64,000 nt of DNA from Aeromicrobium sp. 9AM (GTDB taxonomy: Bacteria > Actinomycetota > Actinomycetes > Propionibacteriales > Nocardioidaceae): positions 248,001 through 312,000 of the forward strand of contig NZ_LR733303.1 in the NCBI RefSeq assembly GCF_902506105.1. The letters run 5' to 3'. Positions 34,981-43,639 of this stretch are shown here, in pieces. Position 1 is the first letter of the stretch. Each line of letters starts with the position of its first letter. Under the pieces are notes generated by a model that saw only the letters and a list, made by a program, of their open reading frames with translations, searched no databases and was not told where the DNA came from. The position numbers and the translations under genes are program-made.

Positions 34981-34998
34981 TGTCGTTTCTATCCGACA
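34981..34998. promoter_or_regulatory. TGTCG-N8-CGACA element before the recombinase operon
   Basis: TGTCGTTTCTATCCGACA; arms extend to AGTGTCG/CGACACT. It lies 9 nt before the ATG of the 47-aa ORF at 35008. One base differs from the inverted copy at 8094, and the copy at 45719 has the same arms and spacing. It could be an operator or a recombinase site. Confidence 0.5.
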
Positions 34999-35007
34999 CT
35001 TGCTTGC

Positions 35008-35151
35008 ATGGCTTCTTCACCTCAATTCTCGCTGGTGGACTCCGACCCGGTCGTCGTCGAGTTGCTTGCCCGAGCCTGGTTGGTTCTGGCAGCCAACGAG
35101 TCGGCTTCAACCGACGCTCAAAGCGGGCGCGGTGGAAGGGAAGAGGCATGA
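35008..35151 (+). CDS. 47-aa upstream ORF coupled to the recombinase
   Basis: A short frame from ATG 35008 (begins MASSPQFSLVDSDPVVVELL) to a TGA that overlaps the recombinase ATG (ATGA). Its middle looks coding (LARAWLVLAANESAS). Through the overlap it would control translation of the recombinase. It might be a tiny regulator or only a leader peptide. No family known. Confidence 0.5.
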   Translation: MASSPQFSLVDSDPVVVELLARAWLVLAANESASTDAQSGRGGREEA

Positions 35152-36881
35152 GCAAGGAGCACGAGAACAACAGCGTCGAGCCGGACCCGCAAGACCAACA
35201 GGTGACGAACGAGTCCGATGGAACCGTCGCACCGGCGGCAGGTGCGCACGATTCGGCGGGCCTAGTCGTTCCCGGGTCCAGGGACGATCACGAGAACGTC
35301 GCGTCGGCGTCGAATGGTCGGGCCGGGTCGAAGAAGAAGCGGAAGAAGGCGAAACGCAAGGCGAAGAAGCTGGCTCGCAAGGCGGCGGGCGGGAAGAAGT
35401 TCAGGGGTCTGGACTGGGTTGCTACGGCCGAGAGCGTGCGCGCGGTCGAGAGGGGGGTGGGTTCGCGCCCGTTGGGTCTGGTTGTCATTCGTGAGAGTGA
35501 TGAGTGGGATCTGGAGATGTTCAATGCGATGCGTGAGATGACGTACCAGAACTTGCGCCATTTGCCCGCTGTTGAGGCGGTTCGTGCGGTGGGGTTGTCA
35601 CCGTTGGACGCGGACTCATTTCAGGTGTTGTGGGAGGTGGACGGTGAGACGGTCACACGTGAGGTGATGGTGTCGCGGATCCGGCACGGTGACACGAAGG
35701 CTGTGTTGTTCTTCTTCGAGGGCTATTGGCATTTGTGGAGCCAGGCGTCGGCGGCGAAGGTTTCGGAGTTTGGTTACAACAACTTCACTCGCATTCTGAC
35801 TGAGCAGATTGAGCGGTTGTGCCCCGTGACGGTGTACGCGGCGAACTTGTCGCGTCTGATCCGGTCCGAGCGTGAGGCGTCACGTTTGGCTGATGCGCTT
35901 CGTGACCGGGTTGATGTGTTGGACGCGCGTGATCAGAGGTTCAACCTGTTGGGCAAGGACGCGTGGGTTGGGTTCATGATGCTGACGATCATGGGGTGGT
36001 GTGCCTCGTCGGAGCGCACCGCCATTGTGCAGCGGCTGTTGGCTGGCAGGGTTTCGCAGTGGCGACGCAACGAGTGGCCGTTGGGTGCGGGGGTGGTCCC
36101 GTTTGGTTACACGTTCGACAAGAAGACCAAGCAGCTGGTGGTGGATGTGTCGAAGCGGGATGCGGTTCGCGAGATGTTGATCATCTTGTGTTCTGATGCG
36201 CCGCCGTCGCAGAAGGCTGTCGAGTTGGACAGGGTCGGTGTGCGGTCGTTTCGTAGGGACCCGAAGACGAACCAGTACAAGCCGTTGTCAGCTCGGGTTA
36301 ATGCTGAGCAGGCCATTCGCACGTTGCTGATGTGGGCGCCGGTGTGGGTGGCAGGGGAGTACTTGCACAGGTACACGAACCCGCTCGGGGACTTGGATGA
36401 GTTGTCGGGTTTGAAGGTGGTGCGGTTCCCGCGGGACAAGAAGGACCCGGGTGAGTTGCAGATGTTGTTCAAGTTGGGCACACCTGAGGGTGGGTGGGCT
36501 GAACCGGAGCTTCTTCAGGCGTTCGCGTTGAAGGCGACTTCGTTGGCGTCGCGCCTGTTGGAGTCCGGTGACTGCAACTCCCCGCGGCCTCTGGCGGTGA
36601 CGGTGGCGGACTATTCGGACGATGCTGACTTGCTGCGAGGGCTGTTGTCTCCTGAGATGTTGAACCGGATGGACGGCAAAACGGTGTCCCGACGGCATGC
36701 TGCCCGAGCGCACAAGACCATTCGGCCTTTCATGGGCCGGAATTGGATTGATGGCGACTGGTTCTATGAGCTTCAGGCCAGTAGCGCCAAGTCGTACCGG
36801 ATCATTCGGTGGCCGGTGTCGTCGATGGATCCGGCTGTGGATCCTGAACTTCGCCAGCACCAGCGCGACGGAGGCATGTGA
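35148..36881 (+). CDS. Divergent serine-recombinase-like protein (catalytic/recombinase part)
   Basis: A 577-aa protein with GGAAGGGAAGAGG before the ATG. Residues 1-85 are disordered and end in a lysine run (KKKRKKAKRKAKK). At 228-300 the sequence follows the resolvase core (VTVYAANLSRLIRSEREA, then ASSERTAIVQRLLAGR). Residues ~310-400 resemble the recombinase domain (LGAGVVPFGYTFDKKTKQLV). The usual N-terminal Y-x-R-x-S catalytic motif is not visible (LVVIRESDEW at 111-120 has R and S but is unusual). It may be an unusual or non-catalytic recombinase. It is coupled to the next gene, which carries the missing coiled-coil part. Confidence 0.6.
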   Translation: MSKEHENNSVEPDPQDQQVTNESDGTVAPAAGAHDSAGLVVPGSRDDHENVASASNGRAGSKKKRKKAKRKAKKLARKAAGGKKFRGLDWVATAESVRAVERGVGSRPLGLVVIRESDEWDLEMFNAMREMTYQNLRHLPAVEAVRAVGLSPLDADSFQVLWEVDGETVTREVMVSRIRHGDTKAVLFFFEGYWHLWSQASAAKVSEFGYNNFTRILTEQIERLCPVTVYAANLSRLIRSEREASRLADALRDRVDVLDARDQRFNLLGKDAWVGFMMLTIMGWCASSERTAIVQRLLAGRVSQWRRNEWPLGAGVVPFGYTFDKKTKQLVVDVSKRDAVREMLIILCSDAPPSQKAVELDRVGVRSFRRDPKTNQYKPLSARVNAEQAIRTLLMWAPVWVAGEYLHRYTNPLGDLDELSGLKVVRFPRDKKDPGELQMLFKLGTPEGGWAEPELLQAFALKATSLASRLLESGDCNSPRPLAVTVADYSDDADLLRGLLSPEMLNRMDGKTVSRRHAARAHKTIRPFMGRNWIDGDWFYELQASSAKSYRIIRWPVSSMDPAVDPELRQHQRDGGM

Positions 36882-38461
36882 TGGTGCGCGACGGTCGAAG
36901 CCTGAAGTCTCTTATCGGACGGCACGCAGCCGACATGCAAATTGTCGGCTACGCCGGATTCATCGACATTCTGGACGGCATGGCTGACGCGTTCTTGGAT
37001 GCCATCCGCGTGGGTGTGCCGGTTCGGATGCTTCCGGGACAGTCGGTGTTTGGCACCACGCGCAACATGACCACTGTCGATGTGCGCACTGAGAAGCTCA
37101 GCGCATTGAACGCGGCGTTGGCGGCTGCGAAGCGTGAAGCTGAGAGTGCCAGGACGATGGCCGTGAAAGCGAACGCAAAGAACAATGCGGAGCTTGAAGC
37201 CGAGTATGACTTGATGGCTGACCGGCGCACCGCCGACGTGGTCCGTTTGCGCAAAGCGGTCGCTGACTTGCGCGCCGAACCGGCTGAGGTAGTAGTGAAC
37301 GAACCGTTTGATGTGCGCGCGGACGTGTGGGTGCGAGCACTGTCACGGTTGAAGTCGTGCCAAGGCAGCATGACGCAACAGGAGCGGGTCGCGTTCCAGA
37401 TGATTTTCCCGAAGTTTCGGATGGAACTGGTCCAGGGCACGTGGTGGGCTGTGGCCTCGATGCGTCTGAACACTGTCGATGGTGTTGCCGAGCTCGGTCC
37501 GGTGCGTTGGCCGGTCAACACGCAGGGACGTAGCACGGTTCTTGCGTTGAATCGGCCGGCAACAGCAACTGGTGAACGCCGAACCCGCCATGAGATTGTC
37601 AGCACCCTCGTCGGGTCGGGACGGATGTGTCGGGACGCGGCGCAGACGGTCACGAATGCGCCGTTTCGCGAGTTGCGGTACCTGCTGCTTCATGAGGTGT
37701 GCGGTGAGCCGTTGCCGGACTGGGTGGGGGAGCAGTGGCGGGACCGTGTGTTTGTGGACTGGATCGTCACGGTTTACACCGACCCTGACTGGAGCTGGTC
37801 TGGTAGGGGAAAGTACGGGTCATCGCTTCTGGTGCGACAGTTCGCTGTCTGGGTGGTGGCGCAGCACGGCCTGATCTCCGGGCGGCAGCTGCGCCGGGTG
37901 ATGGGTCCGGGCGCGGTGATTTTCAAGCACCTGGTTGCGCCTTTCGCGGACAAGAACACTCGCCAACGCCCCATCCAGCCGTGCCTGACTGATGCCGGCA
38001 AGGACGAAAACGGTTACCAGCTGCTGGCACCTATCGTGTGCGAGTGCGGTGAACCGGCGACCACTGTTGCCCGGGCGCCGGAGATGCTGACCGACTTGTT
38101 GTGCGACTGCCGTCAGGCCCCTGGTGGTGAGGCGCTCGGTATGCCGCCGGGGTTGAGGTTCCCTGATGACTACCATCAGATGCGCCTGAGTCTGAAACAG
38201 TGCCAAGACCTGATGAGTGCGAAACGTGCCAAGCGCCGGGCCACCCTCACAAAGCGGGAACGGGTCGTGCTGGGCCGTGCTGATTTGTTCGTGGGTGGCA
38301 TCAGCGCGACTCGGTTGGCAGGTGAGCTGGGGCTGGGGTCCCTGCACGAGACCATGTTGTCTCTTCAGTCGCGTGGCCTTATCGAGGTGACTGGTCGCCA
38401 CAACTTCACTTTGTGGCACCTCACTGCCGACGGTGAGCGATTCGTTGAGCAGATGGGTTGA
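36881..38461 (+). CDS. Recombinase companion protein: coiled coil, Cys pairs, winged helix
   Basis: A 526-aa protein. Its ATG shares the last base of the upstream stop (TGATG). Residues ~70-130 form a charged coiled coil like that of large serine recombinases (SALNAALAAAKREAESARTM; ADRRTADVVRLRKAVADL). C387-x-C389 and C408-x-C410 are a possible zinc site. The last ~75 residues end in a winged-helix-like stretch (LTKRERVVLGRADLFVGGIS, LQSRGLIEVTGR). It reads as the C-terminal half of a recombinase made as a separate, coupled chain (inference). The 38462-38705 gap holds no gene. Confidence 0.6.
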   Translation: MVRDGRSLKSLIGRHAADMQIVGYAGFIDILDGMADAFLDAIRVGVPVRMLPGQSVFGTTRNMTTVDVRTEKLSALNAALAAAKREAESARTMAVKANAKNNAELEAEYDLMADRRTADVVRLRKAVADLRAEPAEVVVNEPFDVRADVWVRALSRLKSCQGSMTQQERVAFQMIFPKFRMELVQGTWWAVASMRLNTVDGVAELGPVRWPVNTQGRSTVLALNRPATATGERRTRHEIVSTLVGSGRMCRDAAQTVTNAPFRELRYLLLHEVCGEPLPDWVGEQWRDRVFVDWIVTVYTDPDWSWSGRGKYGSSLLVRQFAVWVVAQHGLISGRQLRRVMGPGAVIFKHLVAPFADKNTRQRPIQPCLTDAGKDENGYQLLAPIVCECGEPATTVARAPEMLTDLLCDCRQAPGGEALGMPPGLRFPDDYHQMRLSLKQCQDLMSAKRAKRRATLTKRERVVLGRADLFVGGISATRLAGELGLGSLHETMLSLQSRGLIEVTGRHNFTLWHLTADGERFVEQMG

Positions 38462-38705
38462 GCCCGCCCGGCGGTCATTGCGCCCGAAGCGACCTACGCG
38501 GCTGTTGGCCTGGCCCGGGAGCTCATCATCGGGCCGCGGTGCTGAGGGCTTTGGTGCTGACCGGCTGGCAGTGGATCGCCGTCGAGTAGTCCGGCCGGGC
38601 GAGCCATCGGTCACATTCGAACATGGCGAGCAAGTTGTTCGTCCGCCGCTGTCATTTTCGGTTGGGCTGTGTGACCGGTAGATACCACTAGTGAAGGAGA
38701 ACGCA

Positions 38706-38978
38706 ATGGCAGAGGTCACGATCGTGCGGGTACACCTTGAGGGCGGCACGGGGCACGAGCACATCACTGAGTATGAGTGGGCGGACTCGTCCCAGACCAA
38801 GCGCACCGGCAAGCCGGACATGGTCAACTGGGTCAGCGAAGGCGGTCGTGCGTGGGTTGGCCAGGGTGCTTCACGGGTTGCGGCGCTCGTGGTGCGCCCG
38901 GCGCACGGCCAGCCGTATCTTCGGACGCATGCCGACGGCAATTGGGGTAACAATTTGTTGTCGTTGCCAAGGTACTAA
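38706..38978 (+). CDS. DUF3892 protein
   Basis: A 90-aa protein with GAAGGAGAAC before the ATG at 38706. The family pattern is complete: VTIVRVHLEGGTGHEHITEY, MVNWVSEGGRAWVG, then YLRTHADGNWGNNLLSLP. Function of the family is unknown; it is common in actinobacterial and phage-related loci. Confidence 0.85.
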   Translation: MAEVTIVRVHLEGGTGHEHITEYEWADSSQTKRTGKPDMVNWVSEGGRAWVGQGASRVAALVVRPAHGQPYLRTHADGNWGNNLLSLPRY

Positions 38979-38997
38979 CCACGAACTTTCGTCACCA

Positions 38998-39013
38998 GTG
39001 CAGAGGTCTGCAT
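38998..39013. promoter_or_regulatory. Palindrome GTGCAGAGGTCTGCAT (repeat family copy 5)
   Basis: Reverse complement ATGCAGACCTCTGCAC, one base from the 8472 copy apart from the first two positions. It lies 112 nt before the next ATG (39126). The distance is greater than at the other copies, so it may act on a promoter nearer the gene (a TATGGT lies at ~39095). Confidence 0.5.
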
Positions 39014-39125
39014 GTCGAGTGGTTTAGATGTGTGAGCGTGCTGCGGCGGTTGCGAGGATCGGGTCCTGGGGCCGCAAGGTTCTGCGCCCGCGTATGGTCG
39101 AAGGCCACAAACTTCGGGGGACCTT

Positions 39126-39788
39126 ATGAACGCGATGCGTGATATTGCTTACGACACATTTGAGACCTTCTTGGTGGAGCCGCATGGGACAGAGGAGTGG
39201 CCGATGCCGCCGGCGGTTTGGGCGTGGAGGAACGGTGAACGTGCAGCGAAGGTAAGCGTGTACACGGAGGATCCTGGGTTCGTTGGCGCCGGGGTCCAGT
39301 GGTCGGTTGAAGCTTTGGCGGCGGATGCTGTCGTGTTGATGACACCTAGGTTGGAACCCGGAAGTCCGGCCAGAGCGTCACTGATCTTCGCTACCGCCGA
39401 TCGTGCGGCAAATATTCACTTGATTGAGTCTGCGGTGCTTCGTCTGGACTCAGACGTGCTGGACGTCGAGCAGGCCGAGGATGTTTCTCTTGACCGGTCG
39501 CCGCACGTGGCCGCGCTGTTGGCAACCATGAAGCTGGACCCGGCGACGCTCGGCGCAGACATGCAAGTGTTGGAAGACGTGATGAACCTGGGTGTGGAGG
39601 CGCATCGTGCTCACATGGATGTGGGTGCTGTCCACTCGATGGGCGAGTTCTTCCCAGACTCGTCTGGGGTGCTGGTGGACGTGACCCTGTATGCCCGTGA
39701 GGGCTCAGATCGCCTGAAGGTGTTGCGCGAGCGGGCACCTGACGAGGTCGAGGTCAGGACGTTGACGGGCCGGCCGTCTGCGAGCTGA
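39126..39788 (+). CDS. Hypothetical protein
   Basis: A 220-aa protein; GGGGGACC is 2 nt before the ATG at 39126. It is acidic, without membrane segments, and mixes beta strands (AKVSVYTEDPGFVGAGVQWS) with a helical part (SPHVAALLATMKLDPATLGA). No family recognised. A hairpin 15 nt past its stop closes the transcript. Confidence 0.6.
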   Translation: MNAMRDIAYDTFETFLVEPHGTEEWPMPPAVWAWRNGERAAKVSVYTEDPGFVGAGVQWSVEALAADAVVLMTPRLEPGSPARASLIFATADRAANIHLIESAVLRLDSDVLDVEQAEDVSLDRSPHVAALLATMKLDPATLGADMQVLEDVMNLGVEAHRAHMDVGAVHSMGEFFPDSSGVLVDVTLYAREGSDRLKVLRERAPDEVEVRTLTGRPSAS

Positions 39789-39803
39789 AACAGTCCCGCG
39801 TGT

Positions 39804-39821
39804 CCGAGCCTCGTTGCTCGG
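39804..39821 (+). terminator. Hairpin terminator
   Basis: CCGAGC-CTCGTT-GCTCGG, a 6-bp stem, 15 nt after the stop of the 39126 gene and before the promoter region of the secreted-protein operon. Confidence 0.4.
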
Positions 39822-39942
39822 CCACCGCTGTGCGGCTGAGATTTCGACGCTTGTTCGCGTCAGGCTGTAATAACGCCACCGCTCCCGGGACTAAGCACCA
39901 AAGCGTTGCATCAACGACAGCGCTCAAGCGGAAGGCGAGCAA

Positions 39943-40335
39943 TTGAACAAGAAATCCATAGCGGCTGGAGCGCTGGTGGTGGCGGTGGGTGTGCTGAACT
40001 TTGCCCCGGCCGCCCAGGCCAGCAAAAGCATCCCGTACTTCTACAACAACGAGGGCGACAAGGACGCGAAGGCGCGGTTCTCCGCCGACGCCGGTGACTA
40101 CGGCAGCGACACAGGCGACACGTTCCGCCTGTTCAAGATCAGCGCAGGCACCGTCTTCATCCAGTGGAACACCGACACCAGCGGAAGCGGCAAGGAGTCC
40201 TACAGCGGCGAGAACGACACAGGCAAGAACTTCGTGCACAACTTCGCCGAGGACCGCTACGTGAAGGTCAAGGTTTGTGAAGAAAAGGGCGCGTTCCCTG
40301 ACGACTGCAGCAGCTACAAGACGGGATATGCGTGA
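39943..40335 (+). CDS. Small secreted protein made with an ABC transporter
   Basis: A 130-aa exported protein with a TTG start at 39943, chosen because GGAAGG precedes it by 7 nt and a signal peptide follows at once (IAAGALVVAVGVLNFAPAAQ, cleavage after AQA). The mature ~104 residues are rich in Asp, Ser, Lys and aromatics (YFYNNEGDKDAKARFSADAG), with two cysteines near the end (VKVCEEKGAFPDDCSSYK). It overlaps the ABC ATPase by GTGA. The order small exported protein, ATPase, large permease matches lactococcin-972-type loci, but the sequence lacks that family's clear signature. Bacteriocin-like role is inference. Confidence 0.65.
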   Translation: MNKKSIAAGALVVAVGVLNFAPAAQASKSIPYFYNNEGDKDAKARFSADAGDYGSDTGDTFRLFKISAGTVFIQWNTDTSGSGKESYSGENDTGKNFVHNFAEDRYVKVKVCEEKGAFPDDCSSYKTGYA

Positions 40336-41063
40336 GCCTTCGCAGTCCTAACACATCGCCAATCTTGCGGTCTCAGCAGACCGCAGCAGTCCTGTCGTGT
40401 AGTGCTTTGAGTTTTGCGTACCGCGGCCAGCCGATCCTCACCGACGTCGAGCTACGCCTCGACCCGGGCGAGGTGTTAGCCGTACGTGGGCGTAGCGGCT
40501 CGGGCAAATCGACTCTGCTGCATCTGCTGGCAGGTTTGCTCACCCCAAGTGATGGCGAGGTGGCCTTCGAGGGGCGTCGATTCGACCAATGGTCGGATCG
40601 ACGCCGCTCGCGGCTGCGACTCAAGTCGTTCGGCGTCGTCTTCCAAAATGGGGACCTCATCCCCGAGTTGACCGTCGCGGAGAACGTTGCCCTGCCGTTG
40701 CAACTGTTGCGGCTCGCCCCCGACACCGTCAGCGCCAGAGTGCGAGAACTCCTCGGACAGTTCGACCTCGGCGACCTGGGTGACCGAAACATTGACCAGA
40801 TTTCAGGCGGACAGATGCAACGTGTGGCAATCGCACGGGCCATGTCGCACAGACCTCGGGTGCTCTTCGCCGATGAACCGACGGGTTCGCTCGACGAGGA
40901 GACGGCCGCAGATGCCGTGTCGGCGATGATCGGCGCAGCACGAGCACTGGACACCCCACTGGTCTTGGTGACCCACAGCCAAGCTGTCGCAAGCGAGTGC
41001 GATCGCACCCTTGAGCTCGAGACGGCCCGCGCCGACCCCCTGGGCGAAACAAGGTCGCGATGA
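40332..41063 (+). CDS. ABC transporter ATP-binding protein
   Basis: A 243-aa ATPase of the MacB/LolD type. Walker A is GRSGSGKST (53-61), the Q-loop lies in VFQNGDL, the signature is ISGGQMQRVAIARA (157-170), Walker B is RVLFADEPTGSLDE, and the switch His is in LVTHSQ. It drives the permease encoded just after it. The GTG start overlaps the secreted protein's stop, and its own stop overlaps the permease ATG by 4 nt, so all three are coupled. The family exports peptides or extracts envelope substrates. Confidence 0.9.
   Translation: MSLRSPNTSPILRSQQTAAVLSCSALSFAYRGQPILTDVELRLDPGEVLAVRGRSGSGKSTLLHLLAGLLTPSDGEVAFEGRRFDQWSDRRRSRLRLKSFGVVFQNGDLIPELTVAENVALPLQLLRLAPDTVSARVRELLGQFDLGDLGDRNIDQISGGQMQRVAIARAMSHRPRVLFADEPTGSLDEETAADAVSAMIGAARALDTPLVLVTHSQAVASECDRTLELETARADPLGETRSR
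40366..40385 (+). promoter_or_regulatory. Hairpin just inside the ATPase gene
   Basis: TGCGGTCT-CAGC-AGACCGCA is a perfect 8-bp stem with a tetraloop, 34 nt into the ATPase gene and 31 nt past the secreted protein's stop. It could lower transporter expression relative to the secreted protein. Confidence 0.4.
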
Positions 41064-43321
41064 TTGGCCGCTTGTCTGTGGTCGGCGTTCGACTCGCGTT
41101 CCAACGGGACTACGCGAGCGTCATTCGTGCCGCCCTTCTGGCGGCAGGCATTGCGATTGTCACGTTCGTCGCACTGTGTGGTGTTTCTGCACCGTTCGCT
41201 GCGTCGAATCAGGATGCCCGGTCGCATCATCTCGCGGTGGATGTCTCAACCAAGGACAAGCCGTCCGGGATGTCAGCCGTGGACCCAAGGCTCGTCGCCC
41301 AACGGCAATGGGACGGTCACACGATTACCCGGACCATCATTGCGGGGGCGCAAGGAAATGACCTCCGTCCACCAGGGATTGCTGCCAATCCCGGGCCAGG
41401 GGAAATGTACGCGTCACCGGATCTGCGAAAGCTGGTCAAGGACAATGCGGTGGTCCGTAACCTCTTTCACGGTTACCGCGTTGTCGGGACAGTTCATGCA
41501 CAAGGTCTTACTCAGCCGCATGAGCTCCGAGCAGTTCTCGGTGCCAACGTCGAGGCACCAGGCCTGGTCCAGGTAGTTGGATTCGGTACCCAGAACACTG
41601 ATGGTGGGCAAGACAGCAACACCGTTCTCAACACGGTCGTGACTGGCTTCTTGGCAATGGTCCTGGGCGTGCCCCTGGTTGTGGTTGTGGCTATCAGCGC
41701 AAGACTTTCGAGTCGCCGCCGCCGCGGACGCATCCGAACCTTGCGCGCATTGGGGCTGAGCCGAATGCAGGTTCGTTGGGTCATGGCTGTCGAGACGCTC
41801 ACCGTGGCTTTGCCCGCAACTGTGCTCGGTGCCGCTACCTATTGGGGGGCATTGGCCACTTTCAGTGCCGTGCCCGGAACCAGTTTCGGCTGGTTCACCC
41901 AAGATGCACGCCTTCCACTCGCCGTCATCGTTTTCGTCGCTGCGTGCGTGATGGTGGTCGCCGGGGTCGCTGCAGCGCTAGGAGCGAGCATCGACCCTCG
42001 TCCTCTACCGTCACGCAAAGCGAGGCGTGTCAGTACGGTGGGCCGGCACGCGGGCCTGTTCGTTCTTGCGGCCGGGCTGGTGGTGCTTGGCGCAATTCGG
42101 TGGATGCCGTCAGGCGCCGGCGGTTCGAACGCACTAGTTCTTTGGATTGGCTGCGGCGTCGTCGCGGCTGGCCTGGCGCTCTCCAGTAACGACCTGACGG
42201 TGACCTTCGCTCGCGCGGCAATGCCGAGAGTGAAGCGCGGAGGAACTCTCATCGGTCTCAGAATCAACGCAACCGAACCAGGCACGGCGACGCGGATGGC
42301 GAGCATCCTGGCGGTTCTCACCGTGCTGTGCATCGGCACAGTCGCCTTCACCTCAGTTCTCAACGGCGGCTCCAGCTCCAACGCGGCCGAACTCGCGACG
42401 ACGCGCACCGGAGCACCGATCGCAGTGAATGATTTCGACGGGTTCTTGAGCTTGGACACCGTCATGAAGACCGAAGGTGTCCAGGGCGTGGCCCTCATTG
42501 GTGAACTGGAGGGCGACAAAGGGAATGTTCCAACCGTTTTCGCGTCGTGCGCGGCATTGGAACGGCTCACCGAACGCAAAGCGCTGCGGTGCGATGGGGG
42601 ACTTCAGTGGTTGTCTTCCACGGGGGCTCCCGTCAGCGAAGAGACCAGGGCAACCGGCAGTAAAACTGTGGTTCTAGGTGGTGTCAAGACGCCTCTTCCG
42701 GTAGCGGCCGATGTCGTTCCCGCTCCGGCTTTGGGCGTCGGCTTCGACGGGCTGCTTCTGGCGCCGTCGTCCATCAAGCCCGTCGCAGACGGAAACGCTC
42801 GGTCTTTCCTGATCAATGTGCCGTTTGATGTGGTCCCGCGGACCCTTGCGCTGCTCAGCTCAGCCGCGCCGACGGCCGAATTCGATCTCGGGGAGTTCGC
42901 TGGCCTGGACGCAGGCTCCAAGCAGTTCCCAGCCCAGGTCACGTGGCTGCTTCTGGGCATGTCCGCGAGCACGGTGTTGGGTTCTGTGGCGATCCTTATC
43001 GCCGCCCTAGGCGAGGCTGAAGCGCGACGGAACAGGCTCCGCGGTCTGTATGTCTTGGGTGCCGAACGAAACGAATTGGCCAGAGCGCACATCGTCTCAA
43101 CCGGGGTCCCACTGTTGACGGTCGCGGCGGCTGGAGTCGTTGTTGGCTGGATGGTCGCTCGAGCCATGGTCGCTTTCGACGACAGGGCCTCAGTGCCAAC
43201 GCACTTGTTCTTAGCTTTGGCGGGCTCCGGGGCGGTCGTCGCGGTGCTGGTCACGGCGCTGACAGCGCCTCAAGCGATGAGGGCGTTCACGCCAGCTGAA
43301 GCTTCGAAGGGTTCACTCTGA
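41060..43321 (+). CDS. ABC transporter permease (FtsX/MacB-like, large)
   Basis: A 753-aa membrane protein with about ten helices. One N-terminal helix (LLAAGIAIVTFVALCGVSAP) leads a ~130-residue extracytoplasmic domain. A group of helices follows (VTGFLAMVLGVPLVVVVAIS, LPLAVIVFVAACVMVVAGVA). A second large outer domain then precedes the last three helices (ASTVLGSVAILIAAL, LTVAAAGVVVGWMVARAMVA, LFLALAGSGAVVAVLVTAL). Cytoplasmic loops RTLRALGLSRMQVRWVM and RNRLRGLYVLGAERNELARA are the FtsX-type ATPase contacts. It pairs with the ATPase at 40332. The doubled FtsX layout resembles the permeases of lactococcin-972-type loci. Confidence 0.85.
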   Translation: MIGRLSVVGVRLAFQRDYASVIRAALLAAGIAIVTFVALCGVSAPFAASNQDARSHHLAVDVSTKDKPSGMSAVDPRLVAQRQWDGHTITRTIIAGAQGNDLRPPGIAANPGPGEMYASPDLRKLVKDNAVVRNLFHGYRVVGTVHAQGLTQPHELRAVLGANVEAPGLVQVVGFGTQNTDGGQDSNTVLNTVVTGFLAMVLGVPLVVVVAISARLSSRRRRGRIRTLRALGLSRMQVRWVMAVETLTVALPATVLGAATYWGALATFSAVPGTSFGWFTQDARLPLAVIVFVAACVMVVAGVAAALGASIDPRPLPSRKARRVSTVGRHAGLFVLAAGLVVLGAIRWMPSGAGGSNALVLWIGCGVVAAGLALSSNDLTVTFARAAMPRVKRGGTLIGLRINATEPGTATRMASILAVLTVLCIGTVAFTSVLNGGSSSNAAELATTRTGAPIAVNDFDGFLSLDTVMKTEGVQGVALIGELEGDKGNVPTVFASCAALERLTERKALRCDGGLQWLSSTGAPVSEETRATGSKTVVLGGVKTPLPVAADVVPAPALGVGFDGLLLAPSSIKPVADGNARSFLINVPFDVVPRTLALLSSAAPTAEFDLGEFAGLDAGSKQFPAQVTWLLLGMSASTVLGSVAILIAALGEAEARRNRLRGLYVLGAERNELARAHIVSTGVPLLTVAAAGVVVGWMVARAMVAFDDRASVPTHLFLALAGSGAVVAVLVTALTAPQAMRAFTPAEASKGSL

Positions 43322-43378
43322 CTCTTCGCTGCCACGAAAACGTGTGCTGGGTTGCACATGGACTGCGTGCGTCAAGAC

Positions 43379-43409
43379 GGGGCCAGAGTTCGTGTAGAAC
43401 TCTGGCCCC
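43379..43409 (+). terminator. Strong terminator of the ABC operon
   Basis: GGGGCCAGAGTTC and GAACTCTGGCCCC form a perfect 13-bp stem with loop GTGTA. It lies 58 nt after the permease stop. It is followed by TCCATG, not a T-run. Confidence 0.7.
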
Positions 43410-43441
43410 TCCATGTGACTTAGCAGCGTTTGAATGACGAG

Positions 43442-43639
43442 TCATCCGTCACGCGGGACGCGCACGATGCGCAAACGGCGCCCAGCCCCACGGATTCGCG
43501 GGACGGGGTCGGTTGGCCACGGGACACTCGGCGCCCTGTTTCGAAGAGCGTGCTGGTGTGCGACCTCGATGAGTGCGCCAGCTGATCGCGGATCGGTGTC
43601 CGGCGAACGCAGCGGTTGAGATGGGCTGAAAAGAGCCAT
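43442..43639 (-). CDS. Short ORF with strong ribosome site
   Basis: A 65-aa frame from ATG 43639, preceded by GGAGG 4 nt upstream. Contents are Arg/Pro-rich (SPDTDPRSAGALIEVAHQHA ... RRLRIVRVPRDG) with no family match. It is convergent with the ABC operon and past its terminator. A competing frame covers the same bases, so coding is uncertain. Confidence 0.35.
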   Translation of the reverse strand: MALFSPSQPLRSPDTDPRSAGALIEVAHQHALRNRAPSVPWPTDPVPRIRGAGRRLRIVRVPRDG

